Below are positions 55,669 through 64,000 of a stretch of 64,000 nt of DNA, in pieces. Both the position numbers and the translations under genes were made by a program. How positions within the stretch are numbered: position 1 is the stretch's first letter; every line of letters begins with the position of its first letter. The notes under the pieces were generated by a model that saw only the letters and a list, made by a program, of their open reading frames with translations, was not told the DNA's origin and ran no database searches. This DNA is from Hymenoscyphus infarciens (taxonomy: Eukaryota; Ascomycota; Leotiomycetes; Helotiales; Helotiaceae): the NCBI GenBank assembly GCA_001414345.1, contig LLCB01000014.1:62001-126000 (forward strand). The letters run 5' to 3'.

Positions 55669-55719
55669 CTCCTTTACCATCTAGAAGAATTGACCATGGT
55701 TATTTCAAGAAACCTCCCC

Positions 55720-56410
55720 TCAAAATCCACACAAAGCAAGAACCACATCCACCGACTTCTCCTCAAGACAACGGCCCCCAACGTACCCCACGAACCCATT
55801 TCCATACCCCATACCCACAACCCCGGCATCCATCCCATCCATCCCATCCACTTGAACTTGAGTAAAAAGTCCAGCAACCAGTTTGTAGATCACTCTCAAC
55901 TCCCAGAACCTTCTTGACGCCCAAAACATTCAAAGGACGCGGTGCCGTGGCGAGGACTTGTGCCCTGTCAACCTCGAAAGGCAGAATGTAGGCTGGATTG
56001 AACTCATATTGAAGCTCCAGAGAACCCCCTTCTCTCCATTTCAACCCTAAACCCTCACCGAAGAACTTATTGAAGATGCTTCTCTTCCCCGTGAAAGTAG
56101 TCGTCAACCAGCGAGCGAAGGCGAGACCTATGATTAAGCGGCCGCCGCGGAGGATGTAGGCTTTTACAGCTTCTAGCACGTGTTTGTTTCCGTCTTTGGT
56201 GATACCCTCGGACGTTACGATGACGGCCTTGGGGGGATAGTTTTCGAGAGAATAAAATACTTCGGAGGGTGTTGTGGCTATATGGAGGGGTGAGACGAAT
56301 TCGAGGCATTCGCGGAGAGCGGATTTGCGCACGTATAGCTCCTCTTGGATACCTTGAAAGTCGAAACAGAGGAGACGAACGTGGGGGTGATTTGCTAACG
56401 TTGTTGAGAG
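55720..56410 (-). pseudogene. tandem-family paralogue 3, frameshifted and without a start codon
   Basis: The minus strand encodes the same family: HVRLLCFDFQGIQEELYVRK, 'PKAVIVTSEGITKDGNKHVL', 'YILRGGRLIIGLAF', 'WREGGSLELQYEFNPAY'. Near 55890-55900 the frame must change to reach the conserved C-terminal part (AGVVGMGYGNGFVGYVGG, ending VLALCGF at 55720). At the position of the family's Met (SERP block) there is TTA instead of ATG, and I see no replacement ATG in frame, although an upstream exon joined by an intron (donor GTGAGT near 56568, acceptor near 56480) could supply one. The frameshift makes a broken gene likely. Confidence 0.65.
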
Positions 56411-58355
56411 CTGGGAAAGTGGTCCTTGATATCTTGTACGGAGGTGATGTTGATTTCGCTTGCGTCCCCTTGGTACCTAGGTATTGTGTTGGATGTGAGA
56501 ACAATAAGACAGGGAATGTAGGAATTGGGCAGATCCGTGGGAAGGTAAGAAAGAGACTCACTCACCTGACTCCGATTATGCGAAACAGTCTTGGACAACT
56601 AGAAGTATAAATCAATTTCTGAATTCTCTTAAATACTCCAGGACGATACCTTTCATTGTCCTAGGCCGTATCACACAATTTGGAGAGTACTACCCAGCTT
56701 CTTTAAAGTCCATCTTGTAAGAGTCTAAATCCGGAAATAAACCTTTTTCTCAGCAGGAGACGACATCTTTTTGGGAAACTATACAAAACGGGACAAAGAT
56801 ATCCATATAGGGGCTCGTGTAGATTATGTTTACCTGGCATACATATTTCCAGAGCTAGGTTGCAAGGAAGGAGGGAACCCGGTCAAAAACTTGGATGTTT
56901 GCCTTGAAAGTGAACAAAAGCTGCTTTGGGAATAAGTACTACCGTTTCCTCTCATCGTTATGGTGCTCATCGTCACTTCCCACATGTGGAGAAAGGCCAC
57001 CCCTGCTTGATGTTTAGACTCGCTCTTTCCTCTGCACAAGACAAGTACCCCCTCTATCCACCAGCCGCCTCCGAAGACGACGTTCGAGGTACTAAGGTCT
57101 AGGAGTAAGAAATCCACCCATTGCTCCCAGAAAACACTTCCATACCATTGTACGACTCATAGTCGTCGCGATTCTTCGAGAAAGTTTGAGAGATTCCAGA
57201 TACCCAAACCATCTCAAACAACATCTCAGTACAAGCTGTAAATCTGCACCTAGTATAGCAAGCGCAAAATACAATCGTCCTACCAAGAAGACCTTCCATA
57301 AGCTAAGGTACCCAATGTCCCACGCTTAACATCCAGACTAGCTGCCTTCTAAACAAATGCCACTTGAGGATACTGCAAAAGAACTCAGCATTACTCTGCA
57401 AACACCTCCTGTCACATTGCTAAGTCCATCTCAAATGTTCACGAATATTAATATATTATCCAAGAGCTCTAGGAGAATCAAGAAACTACCCTTCCGATTC
57501 TCCGAGAGGCTGATCTTCTTGAACCACACTTGAACGCATTCTATCCAGTTCCTACAACTAAAGTAAAAGTCAGCGTTCAAAGAGCAACGACCACTACACT
57601 CAAGACAAAGGGACCTATGGAGTTCGTTCGTTCAAATGGGAAATCCACCCTAGAACTCAGGGCTAACTACCTTGTACCATCCCCAAGATAGGATCCATAC
57701 CTAGTCTACCTTTTTTTTTCTTGCCTTGATTCCAAGAACCAAACTCGTCGAGGTAACGGGTGGCATGGGGGTGGTAACTAGTTTCCTTTAGTCAACTGGG
57801 AAAGAGCGACGAGCCATCTCAACAAACCCCACGGACGAGGGTGCAGACCCGCGATTAAACTTGTGTCTTTTGTCTTACTTACCCCAACAGTCCCGAGGTC
57901 CTCTTCTTGACCAGCCTCGAAACGTCGAGGTCTCTGGGCGGAGCACTTTCCACCTCAAGAAGATCAAACCGTCAAAAGCTTCTCTTGTTAAGAAATGACG
58001 GGGATTTCCCAGACTTGCGACTTCCCAACAAACTCCTTGCAAACACACCTGCACTCACAAAACAAAAAGACTAATAAAAAAAATAAAATACGAAAAAGTC
58101 TATTTTCTCTCCCCAATCCACTCCTATACTACAAACAATGCATGCGACTTCAAAGAGCAAGAAAAAAGGAGATGTTTCTTATGCAGGTGGTACAATAACA
58201 AGCGGTCTCTCTTTCTCTCTTCTCTGTACAGGCTCTCCTCCCCTTCTCCCATAAACACCTTCCCCATCATCAATTTCATCTATAACCCAATTCCAACCCG
58301 TTCAATTCATGTTAGATCCGAGTTTTCGATATAAGATTGTTCGTAGGGTAGCACT
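56411..58355. other. 1.9-kb gene-free stretch before QCR6
   Basis: No gene is supported. Overlapping minus frames at 56830-57299 look weakly protein-like but have no shared frame and no domain. T and CT tracts occur near 57711 and 58207-58225. The right end is the 3' flank of QCR6. Confidence 0.45.
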
Positions 58356-59305
58356 TTACTTGAGGGCAGCAAAGACTTTAGGGGCGGCACATTGGTTGGC
58401 GCAGTGTGCGAGGTGGAAGACTGTAGTTAGGATGTATTAGCGTCGTTCCAGAGCTAAGCTACCGAAAGAATAAGTAAGAAGGGGGAAACATACATTCTTC
58501 AACACAATCCTCGTGTGGTGCATCGTCAGATTTGCCAGTAACACGCTCAACGCACTCATCGAAGTGGTGCTTAGCAGGTGAGCAAGCCTTGGATTCCCGG
58601 CACTCTGTCAAATTCGTCAGTTGATCATCCCCAAAACTGCCTTCTCGTGTCGTGATAAGAGCCCCAATTCCCAATCGCGAAACCCAACTCTGGCTTTGAT
58701 AATATTGCCTCGAGTGCTAAACCATTCCACCCTCTTCGCAAACCCATGAATCGCCAACCGACCACCCAAAACAAAAAACAGAAAAGCAATTGTAGGTCGC
58801 AAACTCACCCTCCTCAAACTTCTCCTTAGGATCAACCATCTCCTCCTCCTCCTCCTCCTCCTCAGCATCGTCCTCCTTATCCTCAGATTCATCCTCAGCA
58901 TCGTCCTTGGATTCCTGTAACCACATCGTCATTAGCCTCTACCCTCGACCCAGAAATCTCAGCCTCAATGCCAATCATAAAATCGCAAGGTGCCCTCCGC
59001 ACATCTTCATCTTCCAATTCCTTGTCGTTGCCACCCAATCCCCATCCACCGCCCTCTGCCCACCGCATCCCCAACCATCGCCCCCCGAGCCCAATTACCC
59101 TCAATCACCCTCCCAACCCAGAATCGCAGTCCATATCCGCTCCCCATTAACCCATCCCACCATCCGCAAGACTAGAGGAAAAGAAACATCAACATACCTT
59201 CACCTCCTCATCCTCCTCCTTAGTCGCAGCCGGAGCCTCCGCCTCAACCTCCGACCATGGCGTAGCCGCAGAGATCAAATCCGACCAACTATCAAAGAAT
59301 CCCAT
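58356..59305 (-). CDS. QCR6: ubiquinol-cytochrome c reductase hinge protein (complex III subunit 6)
   Basis: Four exons (59305-59198, 58914-58809, 58604-58494, 58420-58356) encode 129 residues. The protein is the acidic hinge subunit of mitochondrial complex III, on the intermembrane-space side, and helps cytochrome c1 interact with cytochrome c. Residues 1-36 open MGFFDSWSDLISAATPWSEV. Residues 37-71 are strongly acidic, with seven glutamates in a row at 54-66. The conserved core follows: CRESKACSPAKHHFDECVER, then 'DDAPHEDCVEEFFHLAHCAN', ending 'APKVFAALK', with the paired cysteines of the family. All introns have canonical ends and the joined frame has no stop. The usual C-terminal 'EEFFHL..' block is formed only by splicing exons 3 and 4, which supports that junction. 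Confidence 0.95.
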
Positions 59306-59871
59306 CTTGACGATTTGTGGTCAAAGTATTAGGTGTATGTGTGAGGAGCGTGAATTGACGGGAGACGTTCAAGAGTCGTGGTCGTTCGATTCGGGTCCGG
59401 GATGTTTTGGTGGAAAATTGAAGCTCGGCCACTACCGGACGGAAAGCTTGGAATTGTTCGATGCTGATTGGATGGACGAGTTTTGGTTAGGTCACGTGTC
59501 GAGATTTCTAGGTTGGTCCTAGGTGAGGTAGGTACCTTAGCTAGGTAGATTTTTTTCATGGATTTGATTTTTGGAATTAGATGTATTCATTCTATTTCAT
59601 CATCATGGATTTCACCATCCTTTATCCCGGGTATCCCGGAAAAAAAACTTGTCCATCTCTTCAACGAGAGAGACCCAAAACGCCTTTTCTCCTGTCCGGT
59701 TTCTCCCAAAAGAAAGGATATTTCGCTTGAAATTGAAAGTTCATGATGAATGAAAAAGAATCGTCACGTGTCAAAAATCTAGTGTCTCCGCCGAGATCCA
59801 TTGTTGCTCCTGATCATAATCGTCGGGTCCCTGGTCCATAATGAACGGACTGCTGTGGATTGAGGTAGCAT
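59306..59871. other. intergenic, QCR6 promoter
   Basis: This lies between two minus-strand genes; it holds the QCR6 promoter on its left side and the WBP2-like 3' flank on its right. No repeat or gene is seen. A GGTCACGTGTC site lies at about 59489-59499. Confidence 0.5.
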
Positions 59872-60834
59872 CTATTGTGCCTCCGCCTCCCGTCGCAGCC
59901 TTTCTTCTAAAACATCCCCTACAGCTTGGACTTGCGCTTCCTCGTACCCAGGCGGAGGCTCATCTGGCGCTGGAGGATTACCGGGTGGGACGACGGCCTC
60001 TGTCGTGACATTTCCCGTAGGTCGCCTAGGTATTGGACTTAATATTTGTGGTTCCTCTGCATCTTCAACATCCTTTCCTGCTTCATAAGCTGGCAATTGT
60101 TCCAGGTGAACATTTGCAAGATCTGCGCCAGTTGCCCCATTTTGTCCGGTCTCTCTCGCGACTGTATATGCCTGATAAGATCTTTCTTTTATTTGTTCGA
60201 ATATCGTGTGGAAATCGAATGCACCACCCTCCTTGAATGTAACCTTCAATTCTACTGCTGAGTGTGAAGATGGGATGCCGCCGCCGCTCACGGGTTTGAC
60301 GGTTGCGGTCCAGTAGTTTGCGCCGAAAAATGGTGCCCGGACGAACGTATCTTGAAGATTGAGGATGGGGGAGGAAAAGGACTGAAGCTCAGCGGTTGGT
60401 GTGGTTGGGAGGTATACTATCTTGGATGGCTTAGCGGGGCTATCAATTGCTAAGGCAAGGACGACTTACTCGCTGGTTGGTGATGTAGATGATTCCCGAG
60501 TCGCATTTTGCAGAGTATGGTTGAGCTGCCGGGAAAGTGTTTGGCGTCGACAATTGTAGACTCGTTCGCGGAGGAGATGTGTAGAGAATAGTTTCGTTTG
60601 GCAACTTGATAAAGCCCTCGGACCCAGGAGTGGTCATTACCCAGCTTCTCGATTTTAGCTTCTTTTCCACCGCCAGCATAGTATAGACATGCTGTTCTTG
60701 GTGGAATTGATACATGATGGAAGAGTAGGTTGTGGTGTATCCAAGCCAAGCTCCCCAATGACGAAATCGATATCAAAGAAGGGGGAGGGGGGGGAAGAAA
60801 GAGAGGGGAGGAGACAGGACTTACTTGACCGACA
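59872..60834 (-). CDS. WBP2-like GRAM-domain protein with PPxY motif (UPF0664)
   Basis: Three exons: an 11-nt first exon (60834-60824), then 60644-60470 and 60420-59872, giving 244 residues. The first join gives MSVNWVM, the family's usual opening, which fixes the very short exon. A GRAM-type domain follows: LPNETILYTSPPRTSL, 'KCDSGIIYITNQRIVYLP', 'APFFGANYWTATVKPVSGGG' and 'FKEGGAFDFHTIFEQIKER'. The C-terminus is Pro/Glu-rich with PPPGY at 217-221, a PPxY motif that binds WW domains, for example those of Rsp5/Nedd4-type ubiquitin ligases. WBP2 relatives are adaptor proteins; the fungal role is not established (an S. pombe relative is annotated as stress-induced). The 179-nt first intron is long for this genome and may hold regulatory sequence. 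Confidence 0.93.
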
Positions 60835-61660
60835 TGATAAATGGAAAGGCTGCAGAAGGCCGTCGTCACTGCACCTCTGTTTCTGGGGGAGAATAGTGGC
60901 CGTTCTCAGCAGCTAGTTGTGGTTCTGTATGCGGAGAGGTGGGGTCGCGGGAAAGCTTCACTGGGGAGTGGAAGAGTGGCCGAGACGGTGGTTCAGTGGA
61001 TGGGATGGGATGGGATGGGATGGGGCGTTTAGTGGCGGGTAATGGGGGTAATGGGGGTCTATCAGACTGCTGGCAGTTCGTCGTCGACGGCGGTATGATG
61101 GTGGTAGTTGATCACTAGTTGATACGTTCTGAGGTCGCGTCGAGATGAACGTCTTCTGGCTCAGCGGCCCCCGAGGCTGAATAGATTGGTTTCGATGTGT
61201 AACGTTGATTCGTGCGGTGGCCGAGAGGCGGAAAGATGCAATCGAAGCGGCAAGAAGGATTTATTGGCGGGGTCGAGGGGATCTTCTCCGGAGGCGGAGG
61301 GCAAGCGATGATTAATCGTCTCAAGGTGGGATCGAGATGAGTGGCTGATTCTGCTTCCGAGCTGCGACGTTATTCGCAGATACTTTCCATATGCATAAAG
61401 TACAGGAAGTACATGAAGTACATGGAAAGGGCAGATGGCGTAGAAGAGCGGTGGATGTGAGGGAGAAGGGCAAGGTCGTCGTCACTCGCAGGAGGAAAGT
61501 GCAAGATAAGACAAGGAAGAGATTTGTACAGAGCAGCGGTACGTGTACTAGTACAGTTGCAGAAAAATGGACGGGATATTGGTGGCTTCCAGGTTGGCTT
61601 GGGATGATTGTCTACTAGTAGCTGAACGGATACTCCCGGAAATCTGGTCGAGAGTACTTA

Positions 61661-61704
61661 CTAGACTAGACTAGACTAGACTAGACTAGACTAGACTAGA
61701 CTAA
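61661..61704 (+). repeat. CTAGA pentanucleotide microsatellite
   Basis: About eight to nine tandem copies of CTAGA, ending in a CTAATCTAG variant. It is uninterrupted and therefore likely polymorphic between strains. Confidence 0.95.
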
Positions 61705-61879
61705 TCTAGTAGCCTCATCATTCTCTTGTCATCCCATCAACTCGTCTGTTTCCCTCTTAATCTGATAATAATCTGATAATCCGACAATCCGACAATCCGA
61801 CAATCGCCAGTGCGTGCGACCTGGCCGACGGCCGACGGCTGCAGCTTGCGAATGCCCTCATGCGTGCCATCACATCCAC

Positions 61880-61922
61880 ACTGTGTGCTACTGTGTGCTA
61901 CTGTGTGCTACTGTGTGCTACT
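61880..61922 (+). repeat. CTGTGTGCTA decanucleotide tandem repeat
   Basis: Four near-perfect tandem copies of CTGTGTGCTA. Purely sequence-based; no function suggested. Confidence 0.9.
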
Positions 61923-62720
61923 GTACATCCACCCTGCATGCCCGGAACATCGCGGATGTCGACGTGCATCATATTTGACAGGGAAAGGAAAGGAACGGAT
62001 TAGCTTGATATTGGCGATATCCAGAGTCCGTTTCCGTATTAGTTCTGGAGATAGCCCGCCAAAACAAATCCATTTCCAATCAACGAAGAGCTCAAAAGAG
62101 CGAGATATTCTCCATCTCGATGCTTACACCCGGGGGCACATCCGGAACTCAACCACGCTTCCCCTTCCCATTGGCTGCCAGCTACGTGGTAAACCCCCAC
62201 CAGCACACGGCCTCCAAAAAGATCTTTCTCCTATTGATTTCAAGCTCTATGTTTTGAAATAACAAATAGACTTTTTTGGAGATTTGATATGCTTTTAATA
62301 AATCATTCGATGAAAATCCGTCATAGTCACTAAATGAATGGAAATTAGTTCTGAACCCTCGTCTATTCGGAGGTAACCTACGAAGAACAATAACTTCTAT
62401 TGGTAGGTGACCTACTGATAGCTGACAGGTGATAGCGGACATGTTCGAGGAGAATCCTTTAACATTTATAAACAAAGAATTCTCAACCTTGTATCACAGG
62501 AGAAATCTAAACAGAATCAGCGTTTTCACAATGATTTTTCACGCTAATATGAATCTTCTCTCTCCTAGCACTTAGGGTTTTTGTTTTCAAATACTGAAAT
62601 ACCAAGGTAACGATTTCCGCACAAGATTTACTACAAGACAGTGCTGGCGATCATAGAGTCCAGCTTCACTTCTCTCACACGACTACCACTATCTTGCATT
62701 ACTTTTGCAACGGGAACAAA

Positions 62721-62975
62721 TCAACAAACATCCCTCTCTTCTTTATCTTGCTCTTCTATCTGCTTCCAAGCTAACTCCGCGAAATCCTTACATCGGTCAT
62801 TCTCTACTTCCTTGTCATAGATCAAGAAAATCAATTCTATACGACTTGTCGCACCAAAACCTACGACTTGGACAGTTTGCTTCAGGGTCTCTTCAAGTTT
62901 CGAGCTGATCCTTTTCCCGTTCCGCTTTTTGGGTGCCAGTTCAAGAGGTGCCTGGGAAGTTGGCTTGTTCACCAT
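62721..62975 (-). other. short open frame, possible relic
   Basis: An 84-codon minus frame from an ATG at 62975 starts MVNKPTSQAPLELAPKKRNG and continues with a charged helical part ('LEETLKQTVQVVGFGATSRI', 'KDFAELAWKQIEEQDKEERD'). The composition is protein-like, but it lies in AT-rich sequence and the frame also stays open upstream into low-quality sequence. I cannot tell a small gene from a fragment of an old one. Confidence 0.25.
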
Positions 62976-64000
62976 TTTCTCTCTAATAAACTTAAAACTG
63001 TGAGAGCGGCTAAGGAATTTGATGCTTTCGACGCGTAACTTAAAGAACAAGCGAGACTTAGGTAGACTTGGATTAGGTCTAGGCTTGATCTTAAACCAAG
63101 ACCACCCACCTAGTGACGTAACAAGTTTTCTAGAAAAAGAGTTGTATTTTGAGAGGTGGCCCAGTAGGGATTCATAGAGTTTCGTCAGAGGCAGAGAGAT
63201 TTCGTACACCTATATTAGTAACTCGTGTTCCTAGCCTACTTTTTACTAGGAACATCTGAAGATTGAAAAGTGCTTAATACTAGAAAAACGAGTTACGCAC
63301 TCTATTATATTAGAATAACCACGCTTTCTAAGATTAAGATATTAGAGTACATTTACTCGAATTCTTCAAGGAATTAATTCTAGAAAGCATATCTCTATTC
63401 CAGGTGAGAAAGGAAAGGGAATAGTTACAGGGTAAGCTATGTTTACAAGCTCGGCAATCAGAGTGTCTAGTGCTTCGCAACTTAGCTTTCCAAGCGAGGT
63501 TTCGATCGCTTCCTTTCCTTTCTATTCATTCGTTGCTACAAAGTGGAAGAATCTTTCGATGAGCATGGTATCGTTCTACGGTGGATTAAGAAGTTTGATT
63601 CCGGTTTCGAAAGGAATTTCGGAGTAACTAAAGAGTCTTATATCCTCTTGTGGCAGATCAGTTCTTTCCCTCACTTTATGCTCAAAACGCGCTGTGTCAT
63701 TTCCTGGCCACAGTTTCTATTGCCAAGTGTAATTGCAGCTGAATCAAAGTTTGTATCTTCAAGGTTTACTCTTGTTTCTATAAAAATTACTAGTTTGAAA
63801 TAGATATAGATACAGCATATCTACGCGCATAGTCCATGGTGTTCCTGATAGCATCTGAGAGAGCTTTTCCTAGTAATACGGCCTTCTACCCCGAAGGATG
63901 CACCTATGGTGGACGGATAATGAAATTCGACGAGTTATGTAGTAAGGCAGCATACGCACTGTGGAAAAACTTGGTGACTATGGGTAACTGCTGACCAGGG
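62976..64000. other. right-edge sequence, decayed
   Basis: AT-rich at 63200-63400, then GC-balanced relic-like sequence with short plus frames at 63439-63627 and 63543-63803 that overlap in different frames. No domain is recognisable. The window ends without a complete feature. Confidence 0.4.

Larger units (their letters stand above)
60835..62720. other. gene-free region with short tandem repeats
   Basis: This starts with the promoter of the WBP2-like gene and continues with no supported gene. It contains GGGAT tandem units near 61000-61022, a CTAGA array at 61661-61704 and a CTGTGTGCTA array at 61880-61922. From about 62260 it is more AT-rich. Confidence 0.5.

Noticed and set aside
57092..57299. 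Short minus-strand frames with Cys/Trp-rich content
   Set aside because: Two frames overlap, there is no conserved block, and no splice join gives a longer protein.
1..64000. tRNA and rRNA genes
   Set aside because: I looked for the B-box word GGTTCGAATCC and variants with a paired A-box and found no convincing cloverleaf; a covariance-model scan would be needed to exclude them.
63211..64000. Possible transposase relic at the right edge
   Set aside because: Short frames overlap in different phases and no transposase motif can be seen.

Overview
This window is nuclear DNA of a filamentous ascomycete (Pezizomycotina). A leotiomycete is my best guess, from the 2EXR-family gene and the overall gene repertoire, but the class is inference. 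The evidence for a fungus is consistent: short introns (about 45-180 nt) with GTRNGT donors, CTRAC-type branch points and YAG acceptors; single-gene transcription units; fungal families (allantoicase, ankyrin+DIL protein, TBC RabGAP, hybrid histidine kinase, formin-GBD-like protein, QCR6, WBP2/UPF0664). Gene-rich, GC-balanced blocks alternate with strongly TA-rich, stop-riddled islands full of broken repeats, the pattern left by repeat-induced point mutation (RIP).

Layout. 0.3-13 kb: genes for a 2EXR protein (-), a cytochrome b561-type membrane protein (-), allantoicase (+), an ankyrin+DIL protein (+) and a TBC-domain Rab GAP (+). 13-23.7 kb: gene-free. It holds a degenerate array of the motif GAGTAAGCYA, a TA-rich island, a broken minus-strand gene relic, and a dispersed repeat (called R1 here) interrupted by a 239-bp TIR element. 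23.7-30 kb: a 2,075-residue hybrid histidine kinase (+). 31-32.3 kb: a three-level nest of small non-autonomous DNA transposons whose target-site duplications are all intact, inserted into a second patch of the GAGTAAGC motif. 32.9-35.6 kb: an M13 (neprilysin-type) membrane metallopeptidase (+). 36.3-38.6 kb: a TIR element and TA-rich sequence. 38.6-45.7 kb: an MFS transporter of SLC49/FLVCR type, a formin-GBD-like protein and an acidic orphan protein (all -). 46.4-47 kb: a RING-finger gene broken by a +1 C and a stop codon. 47-52 kb: a repeat island with several R1 copies in both orientations and a ~64-bp minisatellite. 52.5-56.4 kb: three tandem minus-strand paralogues of a family I cannot name; the third is broken. 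58.4-60.8 kb: QCR6 of respiratory complex III and a WBP2-like GRAM/PPxY protein (both -). 60.8-64 kb: simple repeats and relics.

The intact genes are unrelated housekeeping, signalling and transport functions; I see no secondary-metabolite cluster. The points most worth attention are the nested MITEs at 31.1-32.2 kb, the uncharacterised tandem paralogue family at 52.5-56.4 kb with shared degenerate repeats in its spacers, the GAGTAAGC motif arrays, and introns whose retention would change protein function. Exon boundaries were set by hand from splice signals and reading frame; no alignments or searches were run.
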